Assembly: GCF_004138325.1 (NCBI RefSeq)
Contig: NZ_SBLB01000003.1
Span: 496,001 to 560,000 of the forward strand
Direction of reading: 5' to 3'
Source: Spirosoma sordidisoli
GTDB taxonomy: Bacteria > Bacteroidota > Bacteroidia > Cytophagales > Spirosomataceae
Length of the DNA stretch: 64,000 nucleotides
A program made the position numbers and the translations under genes. Positions 9,977 to 17,873 of this stretch are shown piece by piece. The notes under the pieces are model-generated. The model was not told where the DNA came from. It saw nothing but the letters and a program-made list of their open reading frames with translations, and did no database searches. How positions within the stretch are numbered: the first letter of the stretch is position 1; each line of letters opens with the position of its first letter.

Positions 9977-10014
9977 CCGGGCCCTATCTTTACCGGCCCT
10001 AACGATTGCTTTTC

Positions 10015-10683
10015 ATGGCTGACCCCGCCCTTCTTCATCTCGCCCAGGACCCGGTAATGGCCCGGATCATTGCCGCAACGCCGAGCCCGAAAATTTTTGG
10101 CGACTACGCCGACGACGTTTATCTGGCGCTGCTGGAAAGCATCGTTTCGCAGCAGATCTCGGTAAAAGCCGCCGACGCCATCTTCACCCGGTTTCGGGCG
10201 CTCTTTCCGGACGGGTACCCGCATGCCGATGCGCTGCTGGCCAAACCAAACGACGAGCTGCGCGGAGCAGGGCTGTCGGCCCAGAAGATCAGTTACCTCC
10301 GAAGCGTGGCGGAATTTTCGCTGAGCCGGGCGGGTCAGTCCGAAGAGGCCGAACTACTGGCGTTTGACCGGGCGCGCCTGGACCCGATGACCGATGAAGA
10401 GATCGTTCAATACCTGCTGCCGATCCGGGGCGTGGGCCGCTGGACAGTAGAGATGCTGCTTATGTTCGTACTGGACCGGCCCGATGTATTTCCGATCGAC
10501 GATCTGGTTATCCGCCAGCGGGTTATCCGGGCGTACCCCGAACAGACGGAGGGGCTGACGGGCCGGGCGCTCTACAAGGTCATTCACCAGATTGCCGACG
10601 CCTGGCGACCCTACCGAACCACCGCTAGCCGCTACCTCTGGCGGTGGAACCCTACAGCCGTTTCACCAGCACCTGCACCTTAG
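10015..10683 (+). CDS. DNA-3-methyladenine glycosylase (AlkA-like, HhH-GPD)
   Basis: Base-excision repair glycosylase of 222 residues that removes alkylated purines from DNA. The helix-hairpin-helix is LPIRGVGRWTVEMLLMF (about 138-154), and the Gly/Pro-rich loop ends in the catalytic Asp of VFPIDDLVIRQ (about 160-170). The early motif LLESIVSQQISVKAAD is typical of the AlkA/MAG subfamily. The ATG at 10015 (ADPALLHL) is preferred to one three codons upstream. The 3' end overlaps the convergent DUF4403 gene by 32 bases. Confidence 0.9.
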   Translation: MADPALLHLAQDPVMARIIAATPSPKIFGDYADDVYLALLESIVSQQISVKAADAIFTRFRALFPDGYPHADALLAKPNDELRGAGLSAQKISYLRSVAEFSLSRAGQSEEAELLAFDRARLDPMTDEEIVQYLLPIRGVGRWTVEMLLMFVLDRPDVFPIDDLVIRQRVIRAYPEQTEGLTGRALYKVIHQIADAWRPYRTTASRYLWRWNPTAVSPAPAP

Positions 10684-12040
10684 ACTGCACACTGATCAGG
10701 ACCTGCACCCCGTCGGGCCGGACTACGATGCGCTGGGGTACCATACGAAACTGGTCTACATCCAGTGCCGTTTTCTCGCCCCCTTTGCTGCGCGCAAAAG
10801 CGGTTTCGATCTTGCCCGGAATCTGATCGATCTGGGTCCGGAGCGGAACGACCATGGCGGCCTGGAGGGTATCGCGCAAACGGTCGTGCAGAAGCCAGTC
10901 GGCCGTGGCAAAAATGCGTTCCTTAGTATCGACGTCGAAGTCAACGTATTCTACTTTGAGCGTGTTGTTGAGGGTGTCGTAGGCCGGCTGGCCCCGGAAG
11001 TAAAGCGTACCGTTGACGGAACCCCGCACGTCGGTTCGCAAAATCAGCGACCGTCCGTTGCCGTATACGGTAGCGTTCTTGACGGTAATATTTCCGCCGG
11101 CCAGATCCAGCTTGCGCTCGGGCAAACTCCGGGTCAGCACCCGGTTCAGATCGGCATACGGAATAAACGCAAGCACCTGCAGCCGCGATGCGCCGGGCAG
11201 CTTGTTGCGCCGTTGCAGCCGGGGCAGCTTTTCCAGCTCAAGCTCAACCGGTCGGGGACCAACGCGCGTTTCGACCCGGAAGGCGATCTGCAACGGCACT
11301 GTAATACGTTGCCGGTTACCATAAACCGGGGCTGCGGCCACACTGAACGGACGCGGTATCAGCCATAACTCCTCGGGCTTGCGCGTAATCCGGAGGGGTT
11401 TCTGTACGTCGCGCCAGACTTTTCGGATGTGTTTATCGAGCCGCAGCTCGTTATGAACGGCTTTGTCGATGGCGAGTTCTATCTCGGCCTTGCGCTTGTT
11501 CAGGATTGTATCGGCCAGTTTGGTGATGTTGACCCTGATACCCAGCAGCCGCACCGTAGGCTTCTGTATCCACTGGTAATTCTCGAAGCGCGAGCGGGTA
11601 GCCAATCGCCAGTTTTCGCCAACGGTCAGGGGCGATGCAAAATTGACCGACAGCGCGCACAGGGTTCGTCGTTTCCGGTGCTTGCGGAGACCGATGGGGT
11701 TGCTGTACCAGACTTTCAGCGGAGCCGACAGATACACCCGCTGTCGGTCATACCGAATCTGTACCGGACCGGTCCGCTCGACCCGTAGTCGCCAGGCCTC
11801 CCCTTTCTTGCCTTCAAACGTTTCTTCCGTAACCAGCACCGGGTTGAGCGACTGGTTGATCTTGCGTTCGAGGTCTTTGATCTGGAAGGTAATATCTCCC
11901 GCCACATACGAAATAGGATCAGGTATGGCTGGTTCAAAATCCTGCTGGGCCGGCGCTTTGGACCGAACCCGGTTACAGCTAACCGAAAGGCTAAAAGCCA
12001 GCGCAAAAACAATAAATCCGATGATCCGTTGAGCATTCAT
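10652..12040 (-). CDS. DUF4403-family lipoprotein
   Basis: A 462-residue predicted lipoprotein: signal residues 5-20 with lipobox SVSC. The body matches the DUF4403 pattern, with ISYVAGDITFQIKDLERKINQSL near the N-terminus and beta-rich repeats such as IPYADLNRVLTRSLPERKLDLAGGNITVKNATVYG. The fold is thought to resemble lipid-binding barrel or BPI-like proteins, but no activity is established. It is convergent with, and overlaps, the glycosylase gene, so antisense effects on both transcripts are possible. The small FeoB-associated-type ORF lies 55 bases upstream on the same strand. Confidence 0.8.
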   Translation of the reverse strand: MNAQRIIGFIVFALAFSLSVSCNRVRSKAPAQQDFEPAIPDPISYVAGDITFQIKDLERKINQSLNPVLVTEETFEGKKGEAWRLRVERTGPVQIRYDRQRVYLSAPLKVWYSNPIGLRKHRKRRTLCALSVNFASPLTVGENWRLATRSRFENYQWIQKPTVRLLGIRVNITKLADTILNKRKAEIELAIDKAVHNELRLDKHIRKVWRDVQKPLRITRKPEELWLIPRPFSVAAAPVYGNRQRITVPLQIAFRVETRVGPRPVELELEKLPRLQRRNKLPGASRLQVLAFIPYADLNRVLTRSLPERKLDLAGGNITVKNATVYGNGRSLILRTDVRGSVNGTLYFRGQPAYDTLNNTLKVEYVDFDVDTKERIFATADWLLHDRLRDTLQAAMVVPLRTQIDQIPGKIETAFARSKGGEKTALDVDQFRMVPQRIVVRPDGVQVLISVQSKVQVLVKRL

Positions 12041-12095
12041 TTGCTACAACAAACCATCGGATTGCCAAAATGTTAGCCTACTAAAAAAGTAGTCT

Positions 12096-12248
12096 TTATT
12101 TCCGAATAAGTACTTTAGGCGCCGAATCCGTTTCGCAACCGCATCCTTTACCACAACCAGCCTGTTTTACCGCCACCGACCGGTAAGCTCGCCAGCCCAG
12201 ATAGCCCAGTGCCAGTCCCAACAAAAGTAGTATGATCAGCTCCTGCAT
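12096..12248 (-). CDS. FeoB-associated-type Cys-rich membrane peptide (50 aa)
   Basis: A 50-residue ORF read on the minus strand from the ATG at 12246-12248 to the TAA at 12096-12098. One membrane helix (LIILLLLGLALGYLGW) is followed by a short basic stretch and a cysteine cluster CGKGCGCE. This is the layout of the FeoB-associated Cys-rich membrane proteins, small partners often found at the end of ferrous-iron uptake operons. Here no feoA or feoB is visible nearby. The helix-then-Cys-cluster pattern makes chance unlikely. It may share a transcript with the DUF4403 gene. Confidence 0.8.
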   Translation of the reverse strand: MQELIILLLLGLALGYLGWRAYRSVAVKQAGCGKGCGCETDSAPKVLIRK

Positions 12249-12303
12249 GACAACGCGATTGTAACGATGAATGATAAACGATAAACGCGATTGAGATCAA
12301 TAT

Positions 12304-12345
<42 letters not shown>

Positions 12346-12350
12346 AAAAA

Positions 12351-12905
12351 TCATTTCCAGCCGTTGCGCTCGGCGAGTCGGTTGATATGCTGGTAGTGGT
12401 GCTCGCTATGCCAGGCGTAATGAGCGGCCTGCTCGGCGAGGGTGTAGGTATAGCCGCTGCCGGGATGGTAAAACGTACGGGCCAGACCCGCTTCGTCGAG
12501 CTGGCTCAGCACAGCCACCCAGCGCTGGTGCAGACTACGCAGAATAACCAGCGACGGCGCGATATCGAGCCGTGAGTCGGGCAGCGTGGCCCAATCGCCT
12601 TCTTCGTAGGGTTTTATGGTTGGATTGGCTTCGGTCAGGGCTAGCTTGGTTCGTATGTAGCCGTTCATGTGGCTATCAGCCACGTGGTGTACCAGTTGAC
12701 GGACAGTCCAGCCTTCGGGGCGGTAGGGCGTATCGAGCCGGTCGTCGCCCCACTTTCCCACTAGTTCGGTTAGCTTTATGGGTAACTCGTCGAGGCCGAC
12801 GATATGCTGGCTGGTTTCGGCAGTACTGTAGGACTGGCCGAAGGTAAATGTACCGATCGGGTACCGAAGCGCGTTAAAATCCTGCGTAGATGATCCGATA
12901 TTCAT
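12351..12905 (-). CDS. DinB-fold protein, YfiT-like bacillithiol S-transferase type
   Basis: A 184-residue four-helix DinB/YfiT-like protein. The metal-binding histidines are in place: VHHVADSHMN (about 71-80) and HSEHHYQHINRL near the C-terminus, the H...HxxxH pattern of this superfamily. The N-terminal ALRYPIGTFTFGQSYS and RPEGWTVRQLVHH are characteristic of the YfiT subgroup, annotated as putative bacillithiol transferases that conjugate thiols to toxic electrophiles. The metal and thiol used here are inference. The gene is alone, with the heptamer repeat directly after its stop. Confidence 0.85.
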   Translation of the reverse strand: MNIGSSTQDFNALRYPIGTFTFGQSYSTAETSQHIVGLDELPIKLTELVGKWGDDRLDTPYRPEGWTVRQLVHHVADSHMNGYIRTKLALTEANPTIKPYEEGDWATLPDSRLDIAPSLVILRSLHQRWVAVLSQLDEAGLARTFYHPGSGYTYTLAEQAAHYAWHSEHHYQHINRLAERNGWK

Positions 12906-13243
12906 TTTTAAATTGAACTGGGTTAGGTCGACACATGTATCTGGGGGTGTGAAGTACGTTTTTTATCGGGAAACCGCATCATATTAACCAGAATACCCCA
13001 AAAGTTGTCTATAGTCTATGCAGGCTCGTAGCAACAGAGTTTATCAATCTGCTAGCACTGGATTACCATGGTCGTACGATCAACTTGTTACGAACTGCAC
13101 ACGGTCACATTGATAGACGAGGCAAGCCATGTGGACAAGCTGACAGGTTTTTGCAGCCTGTAGAAGAAAATAGCCCGGCCACGGTGCCTGCTGACGGCAA
13201 CTGGCGGGCCCCAAACCAACAACCGGCTGTCACTTTTTGGGGC
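12906..13243. other. Intergenic stretch without recognised gene
   Basis: About 340 bases with no ORF of convincing composition. The only structure seen is GCCCCAAA near 13208 facing TTTGGGGC near 13236, a loose stem with a long loop just past the stop of the GH43 gene that could help end that transcript. Confidence 0.5.
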
Positions 13244-14683
13244 TTAGTGTTCCCTAAAATTCCATTTGGAATTATCGCTGTTGACATCGAATTCCGCCAG
13301 TGTCGGGGTGCTATCTCCCGAAGAGACCAGCGCCAGCTTCTTTTTTGAATTTGGCACGATCTTAGGCATTATCCGGTAACTGCCGTCTGTCAGTTGATCG
13401 ATTCGCCACAACTGTTCAGGGGCACCGGTAAACGCCGGTACCGTTGTTAGTTCGGCATCGGCAGTAGCCGCCAGGGCCCGATCGGTTCCGGCCAGCACGA
13501 TCTTGTAATAGGGTCCACCCAGATAGCCGGTGGTATCCGGCGCATCGGTAATGGTCCATTTCTGGTGGGGGCGCGCCATATAGTCGCCTATTCTTACCTT
13601 GATCTCTCCGGTTGGCCAGTTTTTCACGACATCGGCTAATTGCTGGGCCGGAACGGGCTTTATGGGGTCGTTGCTGGGCTGGCCAAAGCCGCGTACAACG
13701 GGCATTCGGGTGAAATCAACGGCCAGTTCGAGACCATAGCCTCGTCGGACCGATTCGATTTCATACGTACCTTCTCTAAACTTTTCACCGGCAAGCGGCC
13801 ACCCGTCTTTCCAAACCACCGGCAGTATGCCCAGCACACTTCGACCACCCTGCTCCAGATCGGCTTCGTAATGGAGAGACATTTTTTCAACTCCTTGCTC
13901 CAGTATGATGTGGCCAAAATGCCCGGGGCCAATCAACCCTCCCCGGGTAGCCACTACCAGTTTACCGCCCCCTTCCAGCATACTTCGGCCTACGTTATCG
14001 AGGTAAGGGCCGGTTATTTTTTTAGATCGACCCACTACCACATTGTAGGTCGAGTTGGCCCCATCGCAGCAACTGCCGTGCGTGGCCAGCAGGTAGTACC
14101 AGCCGTCGCGGTAGACGAGCGTACTGGCTTCGCAGACGATGGCTACATCTACCGGTTTGTTCCCGGCCTTGAGTTTCCCGGTTTTGGGGTCTAGTTCAAT
14201 CAGGCGGGTATAGCCAAAATAGGTACCGTAGGTGAGCCATAGTCGCCCGGTAGTCGGGTCCAGCATCAGGCCGGGATCAATGGCGTCGTTCTCTTCGTAG
14301 CCATCGGAGGTCGCTACCACAATCGGTTCGGAGTACTTGAAATCAGGGGATTTAGGGTCCAGACTCTTGTTCCACATGGTCAGAATAGCGCCTTTGTGGC
14401 TGGGAGAACCACCGGTGGCTCCGTAGACAACCAGGTAACGATCCCCAATTTTGAGAACGTCGGGGGCCGCTCCCCCACCCGGCCTTACCCCACCACCGTA
14501 CCAGGTCCAGCCATCGTCAGAGATCAACCCGCCACCGCCGGTGCCGAAGGTGAAATACTTACCGTCACATGCAGCGATCGTTGATGGATCGTGGATAAAC
14601 GGTCTTCCGATCTGGGCTAGTACGGTTTGCGTTATCAATAAGACAAGTAAGGTTATCAGGCCAGTTACGTGCATTCGTTTCAT
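13244..14683 (-). CDS. GH43-like secreted arabinan endo-1,5-alpha-L-arabinosidase
   Basis: Secreted glycoside hydrolase, 479 residues from the ATG at 14683, which gives a signal peptide (MKRMHVTGLITLLVLLI, cleavage near VLAQ). A longer frame from 14734 adds 17 residues before it. The five-blade propeller GH43 residues are visible: the base Asp in FIHDPSTIA, the pKa-modulating Asp in NDAIDPGLMLDP, and the acid Glu in VAIVCEASTLVYRDGWYYLLATHGSCC. The last 140 residues (HQKWTITDAPD...SDNSKWNF) look like a ricin-type beta-trefoil that would bind sugar. Expected target is arabinan side chains of pectin. The next gene upstream probably works with it. Confidence 0.85.
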   Translation of the reverse strand: MKRMHVTGLITLLVLLITQTVLAQIGRPFIHDPSTIAACDGKYFTFGTGGGGLISDDGWTWYGGGVRPGGGAAPDVLKIGDRYLVVYGATGGSPSHKGAILTMWNKSLDPKSPDFKYSEPIVVATSDGYEENDAIDPGLMLDPTTGRLWLTYGTYFGYTRLIELDPKTGKLKAGNKPVDVAIVCEASTLVYRDGWYYLLATHGSCCDGANSTYNVVVGRSKKITGPYLDNVGRSMLEGGGKLVVATRGGLIGPGHFGHIILEQGVEKMSLHYEADLEQGGRSVLGILPVVWKDGWPLAGEKFREGTYEIESVRRGYGLELAVDFTRMPVVRGFGQPSNDPIKPVPAQQLADVVKNWPTGEIKVRIGDYMARPHQKWTITDAPDTTGYLGGPYYKIVLAGTDRALAATADAELTTVPAFTGAPEQLWRIDQLTDGSYRIMPKIVPNSKKKLALVSSGDSTPTLAEFDVNSDNSKWNFREH

Positions 14684-14818
14684 GAAGCGGTTCGTTTTAC
14701 TACCATGGGGTTTTATCAGAAGGGCTTTTGTCATACCGACGGAAGGGTCTCTGGGAATTCAGAAAGTAAATCCTTCCATTATCAGGATGACAAAAAATGG
14801 ATGCCATCAGTTAGCCAA

Positions 14819-15571
14819 TTACTCGGATCCAATTCGGAAGTTTTTCACGGGTGTCCCTTTTTCGTCCAAAAAGCGAACGCAGAAATTAGCCATACCCGGC
14901 CCGTTTATGACGGCTCCCCGGATGATGTTTCGTCCCTTCTTCAGCGTTAGTCGGGCCGAGGTGCCATTATCGGCAATCATGTCCCGGTCGCCGGAAAGCA
15001 GCAGGGCTTCCTGACCATTCAACCACCACATGCTGCCGGAATTACAGCCTGCCGCCATCCGGACATTTTGCATTTCTTCGGGGCAATCGATGACCGTGAC
15101 CAGCCAGACCAGTATGCCGTATTTGGGCTTGTTAAGGGCGTAGGTAAAATGGTATAAATTGACGTTGAAAGCCTTGCTGTCCAGCGCGTACCACCTTAGT
15201 TCCTGAGTTCCCATCTTTACGGTTTCGCCAGACCGGGGAACGGTGGCATAATCGCTGGAGAAGTTATCGGCCGAAAACGTGGTTCTGAGGTAGTTGTCGG
15301 TGAATATATTATTTCGGGCGATATCTTTCTTCACGGGTTCCAGCATCAGCCACCGCTGAATAAAGCCCCTAGCGTCCGGTGTTTTTTGGGCGGCAGAGGC
15401 CGGTATGAAGTGTCGGGATAGCGTATGGGTCGTATCGCCTTTTATCGGTATGGGCGGGAGCGGAAGTCGCTGACCCGGTCCCTGCGCAAAGGCGGTAAAG
15501 CCACCGGGTTGGCAGGTGGATAAAGCGACCAGAGTTACCCCCAGCAGCCAGGGGTTGCGTAGTCCATTCAT
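14819..15571 (-). CDS. Secreted protein with carbohydrate-enzyme accessory-like domain
   Basis: A 250-residue secreted protein beside the GH43 gene. The leader is hydrophobic and has both a possible lipobox (LSTC at 17-20) and a possible signal peptidase I site (AFAQ), so the anchor is uncertain. The second half (MWWLNGQEALLLSGDRDM... LTLKKGRNIIRGAVINGPGMANFCVRFLDEKG) is the beta-sandwich pattern seen next to acetylxylan esterases and glycoside hydrolases, where a Trp-Leu-Asn-Gly turn and a Leu-Lys-Lys-Gly-x-Asn turn recur. No catalytic triad is seen. A role in plant polysaccharide use is inference from the neighbour. Confidence 0.6.
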   Translation of the reverse strand: MNGLRNPWLLGVTLVALSTCQPGGFTAFAQGPGQRLPLPPIPIKGDTTHTLSRHFIPASAAQKTPDARGFIQRWLMLEPVKKDIARNNIFTDNYLRTTFSADNFSSDYATVPRSGETVKMGTQELRWYALDSKAFNVNLYHFTYALNKPKYGILVWLVTVIDCPEEMQNVRMAAGCNSGSMWWLNGQEALLLSGDRDMIADNGTSARLTLKKGRNIIRGAVINGPGMANFCVRFLDEKGTPVKNFRIGSE

Positions 15572-15615
15572 AGCAGATTTCTCGGGTAAGGGTCCGTGTT
15601 TCTACAGTAAGCGTA

Positions 15616-15627
15616 GTTTGGCCAAAC
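15616..15627. promoter_or_regulatory. 12-base palindrome upstream of the GH43-associated gene
   Basis: GTTTGGCCAAAC is a perfect palindrome, flanked by TA on each side, 45 bases upstream of the start at 15571. CAAACCTA within it would read TAGGTTTG on the minus strand, matching the Bacteroidota -7 box, so an operator over a promoter is possible. No good -33 box was found at the right distance. Confidence 0.35.
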
Positions 15628-15910
15628 CTACTTAGTGAAGCGAATCGACCAGAACGAAGACGGGTTAAAGCATCATAAAAGTCTATCTGACAATACGATG
15701 ATAATCTGTACGCACAGCATAGCCTCCTGGCAAATCAGTACGGTGTGCCGACAGGGCTTGGATACGGTGAAAATGAGTGAGCCAGGGTTGATCCTGCATC
15801 CATTCAACAAAAGGCAAGGCCATTATACACCCTTGCGCTATTGAGCGACATCTGCCAGTGACTAGTATATGTTGCCTAGTCATAAGGCCTATAATTGAAA
15901 CAGTACGCTC

Positions 15911-15942
15911 ATTGCTGTCACTTTTGCCGGAGTCTACTTTTG
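15911..15942 (+). promoter_or_regulatory. Bacteroidota-type promoter of the peptide export operon
   Basis: ATTG at 15911-15914, a 20-base spacer and TACTTTTG at 15935-15942 match the Bacteroidota housekeeping pattern TTTG / TAnnTTTG. Transcription would begin near 15949. The first large gene begins almost 300 bases later, so the leader either carries a small gene or is a long untranslated region. The rest of 15628-15910 shows no gene. Confidence 0.6.
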
Positions 15943-15992
15943 TAGTCATCCTCCACTGAAAACGGCAATGAAAACGAAACGCAGGCTAACGG

Positions 15993-16220
15993 ATGGGCTT
16001 CTTCGCAAAAAGAGCCTTTACAGAAAGCGGTCCCGTGGCCGCAGCTCATACCGATTCAAGCCAGACAGAACAGGTTGCTCAGGCTGGTGCTCGTATGGTT
16101 AGCAGGCGGCCAGCATCCATCCCTGCCCAAGCGTGTAAATGTATTCTGAGTATCAGTACTGACCAGCCAGCTGCTTTTCGTGGATGGCTGCACTTCCTCA
16201 CGACGACATTAGGAGACTAA
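15993..16220 (+). CDS. Candidate small ORF at head of the export operon
   Basis: A possible 75-residue protein lying between the promoter at 15911 and the first large gene, ending 21 bases before it. It contains a Cys-Lys-Cys (ACKCILSIS) but has no signal peptide, no Gly-Gly leader site and no known family. A rival start at 15968, in another frame, gives a 44-residue very basic peptide ending GCSGWCSYG and stopping at 16102. One of the two may be translated; the position just after the promoter is the main argument, and neither is proven. Confidence 0.25.
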   Translation: MGFFAKRAFTESGPVAAAHTDSSQTEQVAQAGARMVSRRPASIPAQACKCILSISTDQPAAFRGWLHFLTTTLGD

Positions 16221-16241
16221 CAATACCGTTGACACTTCATC

Positions 16242-17861
16242 ATGGAAACGAACCAACAGCATATAATCAAGGTAGTCCAACACCTGCTGGAAGGGCTAAA
16301 CGTACGGGTAACACGCCGAACTGTTCGCCAGGCGCTTGAGTCGCATCCTGCCTTTCCGAGCCTGGCGAGTTTAACCGACGTCTTTAGTGAATGGGGCATC
16401 GAAACAATGGCCGTTTGCCTGTCAGACAGCCACCTGCTGGAAGTCAGTTATCCGTTTATTGCCCAGCTGGACACCAACGACGAGGTGGAGTACGTGGTAG
16501 TGACCCAGGTTCAGGGAGCTGAGATTGTCTATTTTCATCCCCAGGCGGGTTTGGTTCGCGAGCCCATCGCGACGTTTGGTCGGCGCTGGCAGGGGATCAG
16601 CCTGCTGACCGAAGCCAACAAAACCTCGGGAGAGAGCCAATACGAGGCTAAGCATCGGCAAGAAGTGCAGGCATCATATCGGCGCCCGTTCTTTTATACC
16701 GCCCTCACCTTGCTGGCTATGTTGATCGCCATACAGGCTCCCTCCTGGTCCTGGTTAGCGCTGTTTGCGGGTAACGTGGCCGGTCTTTTCGTGTGTGTCG
16801 CCCTCTGGTCCGAAGAAGCCAGCCAGAGTGCTTTTTCGTACCTGAAAAAACTATGCGGTATCAGTCCCAAAACGGATTGTCATCAGGTCGTTAATTCACC
16901 AGCGGGAAAACTGTTTGGCTGGTTCAGCATGGCCGAGATTGGGCTTGTTTATTTTGGTAGCTGCCTATTGGCAATGGCCTGGGGTGGGGCGCTGGTGGTG
17001 AGCACACTGGCGTGGCTGAACGCTGCTGCACTGCCCTATACGATTTTTTCGGTGAGCTATCAGGCGTTCGTCCTGCGTAAATGGTGTACACTTTGTCTGA
17101 TTGTGCAGATCACCCTTTGGCTTACTTTCGGCCTGCACGGCTGGGTAGCCAATGGCTATGGGACGGCCTTTACCAGCGTTTCGGTAGCAAGTCTGCCGCT
17201 GGTAGCCGCTGCTTTTCTACTGGTGAGCCTGACCTGGGTTTTTGTTAAGCCTCTTCTTGAGCATACGCGAACCATCCGGCTGACCGAACGGGCGCTGGCT
17301 CGGTTCAAACGCAGCGATACGCTGTTTGTTACCTTGCTGGACGCCCAACCCGTAGTTGCCATGGAGACAATGCCGGCCGAACTGGTGTTGGGAAATCAGG
17401 ATGCGCCCGTTACGATTACAGTTGTCAGTAATCCCTTCTGTGTACCCTGTGCCGATGCGCACGCTATACTAGAGAAGATACTGGCTATCTACCCCGACGA
17501 GGTACGGGTTATCGAGCGGTTTGCCGGCAATACCCGGCCGGAGTACTCCGACTCCAATCGCATAGCGCAGCACTTAATTGGACTAAGCGGGCAGCCCATT
17601 CTCCAGGAGGCTTTGCACTCGTGGTATACTTATAAGGATTTTGAGCTACTGCAGGCAGCTTATCCCGCCGATCCCACCATTGACACTGCCAGGGCCCACC
17701 ACCAGCACATGGCTTGGTGTGACAGGACCAAAATAGAATATACACCATCCGTTTTCGTTAACGGGCGATTGCTGCCCGACTTGTTTACAATCAACGACTT
17801 ACTGGTGCATCTGCGGTACGTCATAAGCCGTTGCGAGACATCCGGCGTTCTGACTCACTAA
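16242..17861 (+). CDS. C39-like / VKOR / thioredoxin fusion, disulfide-forming enzyme
   Basis: A 539-residue inner-membrane protein with three parts. Residues 1-125 resemble a C39 bacteriocin peptidase domain (ALESHPAFPSLASLTDVFSEWGIE), but the catalytic Cys is absent, so it may only bind leader peptides. Residues 150-335 form a VKOR domain with several membrane helices: loop cysteines 205 and 213 (CGISPKTDC) and the quinone-side CxxC at 282-285 (WCTLC). Residues 380-530 form a DsbA/thioredoxin-like domain with CVPC at 400-403 and the cis-proline in TPSVFVNG near 502. The expected role is to put disulfides into a peptide during export. It lies 12 bases before the transporter gene. Confidence 0.88.
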   Translation: METNQQHIIKVVQHLLEGLNVRVTRRTVRQALESHPAFPSLASLTDVFSEWGIETMAVCLSDSHLLEVSYPFIAQLDTNDEVEYVVVTQVQGAEIVYFHPQAGLVREPIATFGRRWQGISLLTEANKTSGESQYEAKHRQEVQASYRRPFFYTALTLLAMLIAIQAPSWSWLALFAGNVAGLFVCVALWSEEASQSAFSYLKKLCGISPKTDCHQVVNSPAGKLFGWFSMAEIGLVYFGSCLLAMAWGGALVVSTLAWLNAAALPYTIFSVSYQAFVLRKWCTLCLIVQITLWLTFGLHGWVANGYGTAFTSVSVASLPLVAAAFLLVSLTWVFVKPLLEHTRTIRLTERALARFKRSDTLFVTLLDAQPVVAMETMPAELVLGNQDAPVTITVVSNPFCVPCADAHAILEKILAIYPDEVRVIERFAGNTRPEYSDSNRIAQHLIGLSGQPILQEALHSWYTYKDFELLQAAYPADPTIDTARAHHQHMAWCDRTKIEYTPSVFVNGRLLPDLFTINDLLVHLRYVISRCETSGVLTH

Positions 17862-17873
17862 TCGAAAGAACCA

